Assembly: GCA_035911095.1 (NCBI GenBank)
Contig: JAMHWF010000125.1
Span: 1 to 64,000 of the forward strand
Source of the DNA: JAMHWF01 sp035911095
Lineage (GTDB): Bacteria; Pseudomonadota; Gammaproteobacteria; Burkholderiales; Burkholderiaceae_C
Length of the DNA stretch: 64,000 nt
Reading direction: 5' to 3'
Of this stretch, positions 54,671 to 64,000 are shown piece after piece. The notes beneath the pieces are model-generated. The model was given only the letters and a program-made list of their open reading frames with translations. It had not been told where the DNA came from and searched no databases. The position numbers were made by a program, and so were the translations under genes. Position 1 is the first letter of the stretch. Every line of letters begins with the position of its first letter.

Positions 54671-55459
54671 ATGCCGACGATCCATCCCACCGCACTGATC
54701 GACAGTCGCGCCGAGCTCGCCGACGGGGTGACGGTCGGGCCGTTCACGGTGATCGGCCCGCAGGTGCGCATCGGTGAGGGCACCAGCGTCGGCTCGCACT
54801 GCACGATCGACGGGCCGACGACGATCGGGCGCGACAACCGCATCCACGCCCATGCCGCGCTCGGCGGCGCGCCGCAGGACATGAAGTACCGCGGCGAGCC
54901 CACCGAGCTGGTGATCGGCGACCGCAACACGATTCGCGAGTACGTCACCTTCAACCGCGGCACGGTCCAGGACAAGGGCGTGACCCGCATCGGCGACGAC
55001 AACTGGGTCATGGCCTACGTGCACCTCGCGCATGACGTGCAGGTCGGCAACCGCACCATCTTCGCCAACTACTCGGCCTGCGCCGGCCACGTGGTGGTCG
55101 GCGACTGGGCGATCGTCGGCGGGCAGTCCGGCATCCACCAGTTCTGCAAGGTCGGCGCACACGCGATGCTCGGCTTCCAGAGCCATGTCTCGCAGGACGT
55201 GCCGCCGTACATGACGGTCTCCGGCAATCCGCTCGCGGTGCACGGCATCAATGCCGAAGGCCTGCGCCGCCGCGGCTTCGATGCGGACCGCATCGCTGCA
55301 GTCAAGCAGATGCACCGGCTGCTCTATCGCTCGAGCCTGACCTTCGAGCAGTCGCGCGCGGCGATCGACGAACTGGCGCAGAGCACGCCGGCCGCCGTCG
55401 ACGACATCGCGCTGATGCGCGACTTCCTCGCCGCCGCGACGCGCGGCATCGTGCGCTGA
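54671..55459 (+). CDS. lpxA: Acyl-[ACP]-UDP-N-acetylglucosamine O-acyltransferase
   Basis: A 262-residue trimeric hexapeptide acyltransferase, first step of lipid A synthesis. PTIHPTALIDSRAELADGVT begins the beta-helix. The catalytic His121 is in YVHLAHDVQVGNRTIFANYS. GHVVVGDWAIVGGQSGIHQF follows, with His140 matching the second conserved histidine. QDVPPYMTVSGNPLAVHGIN and GLRRRGFDADRIAAVKQMHR form the C-terminal helical domain. The position lpxD-fabZ-lpxA-lpxB is standard. Confidence 0.97.
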   Translation: MPTIHPTALIDSRAELADGVTVGPFTVIGPQVRIGEGTSVGSHCTIDGPTTIGRDNRIHAHAALGGAPQDMKYRGEPTELVIGDRNTIREYVTFNRGTVQDKGVTRIGDDNWVMAYVHLAHDVQVGNRTIFANYSACAGHVVVGDWAIVGGQSGIHQFCKVGAHAMLGFQSHVSQDVPPYMTVSGNPLAVHGINAEGLRRRGFDADRIAAVKQMHRLLYRSSLTFEQSRAAIDELAQSTPAAVDDIALMRDFLAAATRGIVR

Positions 55460-55485
55460 CGCCCCCGCCGGCGCAACGGACGGCC

Positions 55486-56736
55486 GTGGCGTCGGGCCCC
55501 GCCTCCTCGGCCCTCGCCGCCCCGGGCGCGCCTGCCGGCATGGCCGGGCCAGGCGCAGCGTCGGCTGAGGCGGGCGAACGGGCGCTTGCCGCCCCATTGC
55601 CCGGGCCTCGTCTGGCGCTCGTCGCCGGCGAGACTTCGGGCGACCTGCTCGCCTCGTTGCTGCTCGGCGGCCTGCAGGCCCGCTGGCCCGCGCTGCGCTG
55701 CGCCGGCATCGGCGGCCCGCGCCTGACCGCGCTCGGCTTCGACGCCTGGTGGCCCAGCGAGCGGCTCGCGGTGCGCGGCTACTTCGAGGCGATGCGCCAC
55801 CTGGCCGACATCCTCTCGATCCGCAAGGCGCTTGGCGAGCGGCTGCTGCGCGAACGGCCGGACGCCTTCATCGGCGTCGACGCGCCCGACTTCAACCTCG
55901 GCCTCGAGACGCGCCTGCGCGCCGCCGGCATTCGCACCGTGCACTTCGTGAGCCCGTCGATCTGGGCCTGGCGGCCCGAGCGGGTGCACGCCATCGGCCG
56001 CGCGGTCGACCTGGTGCTCTGCCTGTTTCCTTTCGAGCCGGCGCTTTACGAAAGACACGGCATCCCGGCGCGCTACGTCGGCCATCCGCTGGCCGACACG
56101 ATCCCGATGGAGCCGCCACGCGACGAGTCCCGTCGCGAGCTGGGGCTGTCTCGCGAGGCGACCGTCGTCGCGCTGCTGCCCGGCAGCCGGCGCTCCGAGA
56201 TCCACTACAACGCGCCGGCCTTCCTGCAGGCCGCGGTGCTGATGCACCGCCTGCGCCCGGAGCTGTCATTCGTCCTGCCGGTGGCGCCGGGGCTGCGCGG
56301 CCTGATCGACCCGCTCGTCGCCGCACATGCGGCGGGCACGCCGATCCGTGTCATCGACGGCTGCTCGCACGAGGCACTGGCTGCCTGCGACGTGACGCTG
56401 ATCGCCAGCGGCACCGCGACGCTCGAGGCGGCCCTGTACAAGCGCCCGATGGTCATCGCCTACCGGATCCACGCGCTCAGCTACCTGCTGATGAAGCACA
56501 AGAAGCTGCAGCCCTGGGTGGGCCTGCCGAACATCCTGCTCGAGGACTTCGCGGTGCCCGAGTTGCTTCAACACGAGGCGACCCCCGAGGCGCTGGCCAA
56601 CGCGACACTCGCCTGGCTCGACGACCCGGCGCGTGGCGAGGCGCTGGCTTCGCGCTTCCGCACCCTGCACGAGACCCTGCGCCGCGACACCGCGCGTGCC
56701 GCCACCGATGCGATCGCGACGCTCCTCGGCCGCTGA
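55486..56736 (+). CDS. lpxB: Lipid-A-disaccharide synthase
   Basis: A 416-residue GT-B-like glycosyltransferase joining UDP-2,3-diacylglucosamine and lipid X. Core motifs are LALVAGETSGDLLASLLLGG, IGVDAPDFNLGLETRLRAAG, FVSPSIWAWRPERVHAIGRA, VGHPLADTIP and LPGSRRSEI, plus SGTATLEAALYKRPMVIAYR. The first about 42 residues are Ala/Pro/Gly-rich and not part of the usual fold. GTG 55486 has no clear ribosome-binding site; an in-frame ATG at 55540 would shorten this leader. It overlaps rnhB by 29 nt. Confidence 0.95.
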   Translation: MASGPASSALAAPGAPAGMAGPGAASAEAGERALAAPLPGPRLALVAGETSGDLLASLLLGGLQARWPALRCAGIGGPRLTALGFDAWWPSERLAVRGYFEAMRHLADILSIRKALGERLLRERPDAFIGVDAPDFNLGLETRLRAAGIRTVHFVSPSIWAWRPERVHAIGRAVDLVLCLFPFEPALYERHGIPARYVGHPLADTIPMEPPRDESRRELGLSREATVVALLPGSRRSEIHYNAPAFLQAAVLMHRLRPELSFVLPVAPGLRGLIDPLVAAHAAGTPIRVIDGCSHEALAACDVTLIASGTATLEAALYKRPMVIAYRIHALSYLLMKHKKLQPWVGLPNILLEDFAVPELLQHEATPEALANATLAWLDDPARGEALASRFRTLHETLRRDTARAATDAIATLLGR

Positions 56737-57439
56737 GCGGCGCCGGCCGCAGCAGCTGGGCCTCGAGTTCGCGGCTGGCGGCCTGCTGGCCGGCGTCGAC
56801 GAGGCGGGGCGCGGGCCGCTGGCCGGGCCGGTGGTCGCGGGGGCGGTGATCCTCGACGAGTTGCAACCGATCGAGGGCCTCGACGACTCGAAGCGCCTTG
56901 CCCCGCGCCGGCGCGAGCGCCTCTACGACGAGATCCGGGCCCGCGCACTGTGCTGCGCGGTTGGCGAGGCCAGCGTCGAGGAGATCGACCGTCTCAACAT
57001 CCTCCAGGCCACGATGCTGGCGATGCAGCGCGCGGTGGCCGGACTGCGCCTGCGGCCGCAGCGTGTCCTGGTCGACGGCAACCGGCTGCCGCTGCTGCCG
57101 GTGCCCGCCGAGGCGGTGATCGGTGGCGACGCGACGGTGGCGGCGATCTCGGCGGCTTCCATCCTGGCCAAGGTTCATCGCGACCGGCTCTGCCTGGAGT
57201 TGCACGCGCGGCACCCGCAGTACGGCTTCGACGCCCACAAGGGCTATGCGTCCGCGGCCCACCTCGAGGCCTTGCGCGCGCACGGCGCCTGCGTCGCGCA
57301 CCGGCGCAGTTTCGCGCCGGTGCGGATGGCGGGCGTTATCGTCGCCACCACGGCTACCGCGGCCACCGTCACGGCGGGCGCCGTTGCTGGCGACTTCGCC
57401 ACGGCGCCTTCGGCGCTGCACGAGCGCGAGGCGGGGTGA
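56708..57439 (+). CDS. rnhB: Ribonuclease HII
   Basis: A 243-residue RNase HII that removes ribonucleotides from DNA. The catalytic acidic residues are Asp31 and Glu32 in GVDEAGRGPLAGPVVAGAVI, Asp123 in VLVDGNRLP and Asp159 in AKVHRDRL. HPQYGFDAHKGYASAAHLEA is the normal C-terminal signature. After the usual end (RRSFAPVRM) comes a 35-residue Ala/Thr/Val-rich tail (VIVATTATAATVTAGAVAG) not typical of the family. ATG 56708 lies inside the lpxB end. The stop overlaps the next start as GTGA. Confidence 0.93.
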   Translation: MRSRRSSAAERRRPQQLGLEFAAGGLLAGVDEAGRGPLAGPVVAGAVILDELQPIEGLDDSKRLAPRRRERLYDEIRARALCCAVGEASVEEIDRLNILQATMLAMQRAVAGLRLRPQRVLVDGNRLPLLPVPAEAVIGGDATVAAISAASILAKVHRDRLCLELHARHPQYGFDAHKGYASAAHLEALRAHGACVAHRRSFAPVRMAGVIVATTATAATVTAGAVAGDFATAPSALHEREAG

Positions 57440-58236
57440 ACGTCCAGCGCATCTCCTCGCGCGACAACCCGCTGCTGTTGCGCCTGCGTCGCCTGCTGCG
57501 CGACGGTGCGGCCTACCGGCGCCTCGGTGAGGTCTGGCTGGAAGGGGACCACCTGTGTCGCGCGGCGCTCGACGCTGGCCTCGCGGCGACGCAGGCGGTG
57601 ATCGGCGAGACCGCCTGGACGCGACCGATGCTGCGCGAGCTCGCAGAACGTGTGCCGCGCGTGGCCGTGCTGCCTGACGCGCTGTTCGCCGCGCACAGCG
57701 CACTCGAGGCGCCGACGGGCCTGGGCTTGCTGATCGAGGCGCCGACAGTGAAGACGCCCGACCCCGAGGCGCAGAGCGTCGTGCTCGACCGGCTGCAGGA
57801 CCCGGGCAACGTCGGCAGCATCCTGCGCAGCGCGGCCGCGCTCGGTGCGACGCAGGTGCTGGCGCTGAAGGGCAGCGTCGCGCTGTGGTCGCCGAAGGTG
57901 CTGCGCGCAGGCATGGGGGCGCACTTCGCGCTGCGCCTGGTCGAGGGCGTCGAAGCGCCCGGGCTCGAGGCGCTGGCCCGCAGGCTGCCGCTCGTCACCA
58001 CGAGTTCGCACACCGGCGCGTGGCTGCACGAGGCCGACCTGCCTCGGCCTTGCGCCTGGCTCTTCGGCCATGAAGGGCAGGGCAGCGACCCGGCCTTGCA
58101 GGCGCTCGCGACGCTCCAGGTGCGCATCGCACAACCCGGCGGCGAGGAATCGCTGAACGTCGCCGCGGCGGCGGCGATCTGCCTCTACGAATCGAGCCTC
58201 GAGCGGGAAGGAAAGCGCGCCGCGCGAAGGCAGTGA
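57436..58236 (+). CDS. SpoU/TrmH-family RNA 2'-O-ribose methyltransferase
   Basis: A 266-residue SPOUT methyltransferase. The N-terminal substrate-binding part starts VNVQRISSRDNPLLLRLRRL. The knotted SAM-binding domain has LDRLQDPGNVGSILRSAAAL, then LFGHEGQGSDPAL and IAQPGGEESLNVAAAAAICL. These are motifs 1-3 of the family. The start is GTG 57436, overlapping rnhB by 4 nt. Position after rnhB is a conserved betaproteobacterial feature. The target rRNA or tRNA position cannot be read from the sequence. Confidence 0.9.
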   Translation: MNVQRISSRDNPLLLRLRRLLRDGAAYRRLGEVWLEGDHLCRAALDAGLAATQAVIGETAWTRPMLRELAERVPRVAVLPDALFAAHSALEAPTGLGLLIEAPTVKTPDPEAQSVVLDRLQDPGNVGSILRSAAALGATQVLALKGSVALWSPKVLRAGMGAHFALRLVEGVEAPGLEALARRLPLVTTSSHTGAWLHEADLPRPCAWLFGHEGQGSDPALQALATLQVRIAQPGGEESLNVAAAAAICLYESSLEREGKRAARRQ

Positions 58237-58281
58237 TGGCCGAAGGAATGTCGCGGAGCGGCAGGTCGGCGCGGTGGCGTT

Positions 58282-59100
58282 TCAGTAGATCAGGCGGTCC
58301 GGCCGTATGTCGCGCAGGATCGTCGTCGCGATCTCCTCGATCGACTTGTGCGTCGACGAGAGCCAGGCGATCCCGTTGCGCCTCATCATCGACTCCGCCT
58401 CGTGGACCTCGTAGCGGCAGTTGGCGAGCGCGGCGTACTTGCTGTCGGGACGGCGCTCGTTGCGGATCTGGCTCAGGCGGTCGGGGTCGATCGTCAGGCC
58501 GAAGCACTTGCGCTTGTGCGGCAGCAGGGCGGGCGGCAGTTGGCGGCGCTCGAAGTCCTCCGGGATCAGCGGATAGTTGGCCGCCTTGATGCCGTGCTGC
58601 ATCGCCAGGTACAGCGAGGTCGGCGTCTTGCCGCTGCGGCTCACGCCGACCAGGATCACGTCGGCGGCCTCGAGATTGCGCGAGGACTGGCCGTCGTCGT
58701 GGGCGAGCGAGAAGTTGATCGCCTCGATGCGGTCGTTGTACTCGCGGCTCTTCGAGACGTCGTCGAAGCGGCCGACGCGGTGGTTCGAGGTGATGCCGAA
58801 CTCCCGCTCGAGCGGCTCGATGAAGGTGCGGAACATGTCGAGCACGAGCGCGTTGGCGGTGACGACGATGTCGCGCACTTCGGGGTCGATCAGCGTGAGG
58901 AAGACGACCGAGCGCTTGCCTTCGCGCTCGGTGGTCGCGTTGATCTCGCGCACCAGCAGGTGGGCCTTGTCGGCGCTGTCGACGAAGGGTCGCCGCACGT
59001 GCCGTGGCTTGGCCGCGAACTGGTTGAGGATCGAGTTGCCGAAGGTCTCGGCGGTGATGCCGGTGCCGTCGGAGACGAAGAAGACGGAGCGGTTGGGCAT
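58282..59100 (-). CDS. ppsR: PEP synthase regulatory protein (bifunctional kinase/pyrophosphorylase, DUF299)
   Basis: A 272-residue enzyme that inactivates PEP synthase by ADP-dependent phosphorylation of a threonine and reactivates it by Pi-dependent removal. The N-terminus VFFVSDGTGITAETFGNSIL is the DUF299 signature. The P-loop GVSRSGKT is at residues 152-159. The later LIPEDFERRQLPPALLPHKR and CFGLTIDPDRLSQIRNERRP are typical. It is divergent from ppsA across a 211-nt region, the usual arrangement. Confidence 0.96.
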   Translation of the reverse strand: MPNRSVFFVSDGTGITAETFGNSILNQFAAKPRHVRRPFVDSADKAHLLVREINATTEREGKRSVVFLTLIDPEVRDIVVTANALVLDMFRTFIEPLEREFGITSNHRVGRFDDVSKSREYNDRIEAINFSLAHDDGQSSRNLEAADVILVGVSRSGKTPTSLYLAMQHGIKAANYPLIPEDFERRQLPPALLPHKRKCFGLTIDPDRLSQIRNERRPDSKYAALANCRYEVHEAESMMRRNGIAWLSSTHKSIEEIATTILRDIRPDRLIY

Positions 59101-59150
59101 GGTCTGGGCCTCGGCATGGGGGGCGCCCGCGCGGCGCTCCGAAGGCGCCG

Positions 59151-59156
59151 ATCATA
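59151..59156 (-). promoter_or_regulatory. Putative -10 box of ppsR
   Basis: TATGAT on the minus strand lies 51 nt upstream of the ppsR start codon. It stands 12 nt from the plus-strand box of ppsA, so the two promoters are nearly back to back. No clear -35 was seen. Confidence 0.35.
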
Positions 59157-59168
59157 GGCAATGACCCC

Positions 59169-59174
59169 TAGAAT
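59169..59174 (+). promoter_or_regulatory. Putative -10 box of ppsA
   Basis: TAGAAT lies 138 nt before the ppsA ATG, giving a leader of about 130 nt. AAGGAG at 59299-59304 supplies the ribosome-binding site. A matching -35 was not identified. Confidence 0.4.
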
Positions 59175-59311
59175 GCCCGGCAATACGCTTTCACCCTCGC
59201 AGTCCACAGGCCGGCCGCCCAGAACCCTTCGAATTACACAGCCGCCGCCGTGCCCGTCCGCTGCCGCGCCACGGGGAGAGCCAGAGTTTCTCAACCTCAA
59301 GGAGCTTCCCC

Positions 59312-61720
<2,409 letters not shown>

Positions 61721-61738
61721 GCTGACCTGAGGGAAAGT

Positions 61739-61759
61739 CCCCGGGCGTCCGGCCCGGGG
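61739..61759 (+). terminator. Hairpin downstream of ppsA
   Basis: CCCCGGGC (61739-61746) pairs perfectly with GCCCGGGG (61752-61759) around GTCCG, 19 nt after the ppsA stop. There is no T-run, so termination may need Rho or be inefficient. Confidence 0.4.
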
Positions 61760-61826
61760 CAGCCTGCTGGAGTCAGAGAACCGTAAGGGCGCGGTTCAAG
61801 AGTGCAGTGGTCCGGGGCGTTGGGCC

Positions 61827-62123
61827 ATGTTGACCGCACTTCATCTGCTTCAGCTCGTCGTGTACATCGCGTTGCTCGCGTTGCTGGGGCAGGGCGCGCT
61901 CCACCTGCTGGCCGGGGCACAACGCGAGCAGAACTTCTTCTACCGGCTGCTGCGCCTCGTCGGGCAGCCGTTCACGCGACCGGTGCGCAGGCTCACGCCT
62001 TCGAAGGTCGCCGACCGGCATGTGCCGGTCGTCACCTTCCTGCTGCTGACGATCGTGTACGCAGTGGTCACGATCGAGAAGATCAAGCTGTGTCTGTCGA
62101 TCGGCCTGGAGGTCTGTCGGTGA
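61827..62123 (+). CDS. Uncharacterised small membrane protein (98 aa)
   Basis: The protein is not recognised. Two hydrophobic helices are visible: residues about 5-28 (LHLLQLVVYIALLALLGQGA) and about 68-88 (PVVTFLLLTIVYAVVTIEKI). Between them lies a basic loop REQNFFYRLLRLVGQPFTRP and VRRLTPSKVADRHV, so the loop is probably cytoplasmic. ATG 61827 is the first ATG after ppsA, with no strong ribosome-binding site. It overlaps the next gene by 1 nt (TGATG), which indicates co-translation and supports it being real. Coding bias matches its neighbours. No function is proposed. Confidence 0.7.
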   Translation: MLTALHLLQLVVYIALLALLGQGALHLLAGAQREQNFFYRLLRLVGQPFTRPVRRLTPSKVADRHVPVVTFLLLTIVYAVVTIEKIKLCLSIGLEVCR

Positions 62124-62713
62124 TGCCCACTCGGAGCGGGCTGGCCTACCGTTGGCGGTGCTGCGTCCTGCAGTGGCATCTCGTCCTTGGCCGCAGGGCG
62201 GCTGCACGCAGGGTGCTCGACGCGATGCTCGTGCGCTGGCCCGGCGACGCCCATGCGCTCGCCAGCCGCGCCCATCTTCGCGCGCAGGCCGGCGACCGTT
62301 GCGGCGCGATCGACGACGGGCGCCGGCTCGTCCAGCAGCATCCGTCGCAATCGGCGGCGTGGTTCAACCTCGGCTTCCTTCACGAGGAGGCCGGCGCCTG
62401 GGACGAGGCGCTGCATGCCTTCGGGCAGGCCACGCATCACGACCCCGGCCTGGACCGGGCCTGGTATGGGCTCGGCCTGGTGCTGGCCCGGCTCGGCCGC
62501 TACGAAGAAGCGGCTGCCGCGCTCGAACGCAACACCGCGCTCCAGCCGATGAGCCCGCACGGCTGGGTGCAACTGGCGCGCGTCCAGCTTGAACGCCAGC
62601 GCCCGCGCGAGGCCTTGCAGATCATTCGACACCTCGAAGGCTTCGAGCCGAGGGCTGCGGCGCAGCTGCGGCGCGAGACGGCGTGGGCGGCGCCCCGGCA
62701 CGGTGGCTGCTGA
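62123..62713 (+). CDS. TPR-containing protein of unknown function
   Basis: A 196-residue protein with several tetratricopeptide repeats: LGFLHEEAGAWDEALHAFGQ, LGLVLARLGRYEEAAAALER and VQLARVQLERQRPREALQII. No signal peptide or membrane helix is evident; the N-terminus is basic and aromatic (YRWRCCVLQWHLVLGRRAAA). ATG 62123 or GTG 62120 could start it; both couple it to the 98-residue membrane protein. Its stop lies inside the longer upstream frame of the symporter subunit gene. The partner protein is unknown. Confidence 0.75.
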   Translation: MPTRSGLAYRWRCCVLQWHLVLGRRAAARRVLDAMLVRWPGDAHALASRAHLRAQAGDRCGAIDDGRRLVQQHPSQSAAWFNLGFLHEEAGAWDEALHAFGQATHHDPGLDRAWYGLGLVLARLGRYEEAAAALERNTALQPMSPHGWVQLARVQLERQRPREALQIIRHLEGFEPRAAAQLRRETAWAAPRHGGC

Positions 62714-62744
62714 AACCCCGGCGGCGCGCACGGCCGAGGCGCCG

Positions 62745-63002
62745 ATGCCGGAGCCCGAAAGGCGCCGCTGCCACTGGCGCGGCAACCGTCGCCTGATCTC
62801 GGTGCTGATGGCGGTGTGGTTCGTCGTCACCTTCGGTGTCGCGTACTTCGCGCGTGAGCTCAGCTTCCGGTTCTTCGGGTGGCCGTTCAGCTTCTGGGTG
62901 GCCGCCCAGGGTGCCCTGATCGTCCACCTGGGGATCATCTGGACCTACGCGCATCGCATGGACCGCCTCGACCGCACCCACGGCGTCGCCGAGGGCGAGT
63001 GA
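62745..63002 (+). CDS. DUF4212 small subunit of a sodium:solute symporter
   Basis: An 85-residue membrane protein with two helices: LISVLMAVWFVVTFGVAYF and FSFWVAAQGALIVHLGIIW, then the basic TYAHRMDRLDRTHG end. This is the DUF4212/Na_symport_sm pattern: a small subunit encoded just upstream of an SSS-family large subunit. ATG 62745 has GAGG at 62736-62739; an in-frame GTG at 62703 is an alternative. The symporter gene begins 1 nt after this stop. Confidence 0.88.
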   Translation: MPEPERRRCHWRGNRRLISVLMAVWFVVTFGVAYFARELSFRFFGWPFSFWVAAQGALIVHLGIIWTYAHRMDRLDRTHGVAEGE

Positions 63003-63003
63003 G

Positions 63004-64000
63004 ATGGCCGGCCACGAGCCAGGCGGCCCGCCGGCGCCAGCCGCTGCCGGCGCCGCCCGCAAGCTGAGCTTCAGGGCACAGCTCGACCGCATCTACGCCT
63101 GGTACACGGTCGGCTTCATCGTCTTCGTGCTGCTGTTGGCCGTGCTCGAGCGGCTGGGGATGCCGCGGCAGTGGATCGGCCTCATCTTCATGCTGGCGAC
63201 GGTGGCCCTGTACGGAGGCATCGGGATCGTGAGCCGCACCACCGACGCGGCAGAGTATTACGTCGCCGGGCGTCGCGTGCCCGCCGTCTACAACGGCATG
63301 GCCACGGGCGCGGACTGGATGAGCGCAGCTTCGTTCATCGGCCTGGCCGGCACGCTGTACCTGACCGGCTACGGCGGGCTCGCTTTCATCGTCGGCTGGA
63401 CGGGGGGCTATTGCCTGGTGGCGCTGTTCCTTGCGCCGTACCTGCGCAAGTTCGGCCAGTACACGATTCCCGACTTCCTCGGCGCGCGCTACGAGGGCAA
63501 CTTCCCGCGTCTGCTCGGGGTGCTGGCCGCGATCCTCTGTTCGTTCACCTACGTCGTCGCGCAGATCTACGGCGTGGGCCTGATCACGACCAGGCTGACC
63601 GGCCTGGACTTCACGCTGGGTATCTTCCTGGGCCTGGGCGGCATCCTGATGTGCTCGTTCCTCGGCGGCATGCGCGCGGTGACCTGGACCCAGGTGGCGC
63701 AGTACATCATCCTGATCATTGCCTACTTGGTGCCGGTGGTCTGGCTTTCGGTCAAGCAGACCGGCGTGCCGCTGCCGCAGCTGGTCTACGGCGCCCAGCT
63801 CGAGAAGCTGAGCGAGCGCGAGCTCGCGCTTCGCAACGACCCCAAGGAGCTGGAGGTGATCGCCGCCTTCAAGGCCAAGGCGGCCGAGTTCGACGCCAAG
63901 CTGAGAGACGTGCCCACCGCGCTGGTCGCCGAGAAGGCCGCGGCGGAGAAGAAGCTCGCCAGCCTGAAGGCGGCCCATGCGCCGCTCGCCGAGGTGCAGG
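63004..64000 (+). CDS. Sodium:solute symporter large subunit (SSS family), 5' part
   Basis: The first 332 residues of a sodium/substrate symporter, cut by the window end. After a Gly/Pro/Ala N-terminal stretch come successive transmembrane helices. The family signature includes TTDAAEYYVAGRRVPAVYNG and MATGADWMSAASFIGLAGTL. GQYTIPDFLGARYEGNFPRL and SFLGGMRAVTWTQVAQYIIL follow. Near the end a Lys/Glu/Ala-rich coiled-coil-like insertion appears (about residues 265-332). Together with DUF4212 it matches the VC_2705-type two-part symporters, often listed as acetate-type transporters. Substrate is not known. Confidence 0.9.
   Translation, partial: MAGHEPGGPPAPAAAGAARKLSFRAQLDRIYAWYTVGFIVFVLLLAVLERLGMPRQWIGLIFMLATVALYGGIGIVSRTTDAAEYYVAGRRVPAVYNGMATGADWMSAASFIGLAGTLYLTGYGGLAFIVGWTGGYCLVALFLAPYLRKFGQYTIPDFLGARYEGNFPRLLGVLAAILCSFTYVVAQIYGVGLITTRLTGLDFTLGIFLGLGGILMCSFLGGMRAVTWTQVAQYIILIIAYLVPVVWLSVKQTGVPLPQLVYGAQLEKLSERELALRNDPKELEVIAAFKAKAAEFDAKLRDVPTALVAEKAAAEKKLASLKAAHAPLAEVQ

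Overview
The window is a contiguous, very GC-rich, gene-dense bacterial chromosome segment. Gene order and protein signatures point to a betaproteobacterium of the order Burkholderiales. The main clues are the odhA-odhB-lpd-zapE cluster, the rlmN-pilW-rodZ-ispG-hisS-yfgM-bamB-der-hfq-hflXKC-hisZ-purA run, and the rpsB-to-rnhB envelope and translation cluster. Genus cannot be fixed from the sequence alone. No insertion sequence, prophage, CRISPR array, toxin-antitoxin pair or recognisable defence system was seen.

Layout. (1) 1-3.4 kb: the 3' end of etfA, an ETF-linked acyl-CoA dehydrogenase and an NMO-family flavoprotein (acyl-CoA oxidation). (2) 3.6-10.4 kb: the 2-oxoglutarate dehydrogenase operon sucA-sucB-lpd, then the cell-division ATPase zapE. 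(3) 10.4-15.6 kb: a minus-strand PP2C phosphatase, a 67-residue DUF465 protein, a DinG-type Fe-S helicase, minus-strand bamD and an RluD-type pseudouridine synthase. (4) 16-19.3 kb: scpB overlapping rluB, then ndk. (5) 19.3-35.7 kb: a long plus-strand series covering rRNA/tRNA modification, pilus and cell-shape proteins, isoprenoid synthesis, HisRS, the BAM lipoprotein BamB, GTPases, Hfq, the HflK/HflC protease regulators, HisZ, PurA and a phosphoribosyltransferase. (6) 35.8-38.3 kb: a minus-strand tRNA-Leu(CAG) with a strong intrinsic terminator, next to rnr. (7) 38.3-42.7 kb: a minus-strand trio (NAD(P)HX repair enzyme, DadA-like dehydrogenase, amidase) that is the most accessory-looking part. 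(8) 42.9-58.2 kb: rpsB-tsf-pyrH-frr-uppS-cdsA-dxr-rseP-bamA-skp-lpxD-fabZ-lpxA-lpxB-rnhB and a SpoU methyltransferase. (9) 58.3-64 kb: divergent ppsR/ppsA, a small membrane protein, a TPR protein and a two-part sodium:solute symporter cut by the window end.

How it fits together. Envelope biogenesis dominates: BamA, BamB, BamD and Skp insert outer-membrane proteins; LpxD, LpxA, LpxB and FabZ make lipid A; CdsA makes phospholipid precursors; IspG, Dxr and UppS feed the undecaprenyl carrier; RseP cleaves anti-sigma factors. Translation and RNA metabolism form a second theme. Central carbon control (2-oxoglutarate dehydrogenase, PEP synthase and its regulator, a symporter) flanks both ends. Genes are packed with many 1-8 nt overlaps (ATGA or TGATG), which implies translational coupling.

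No clearly undescribed system was found. The observations most worth a second look are the disordered tails of ScpB and RluB at their overlap, including a Gly/Arg tail on RluB; the antisense tRNA-Leu sharing a short start region with rnr; the structured rpsB leader; two divergent promoter arrangements; and the uncharacterised small membrane/TPR gene pair beside the symporter. All functional calls come from reading motifs by eye, without database searches.
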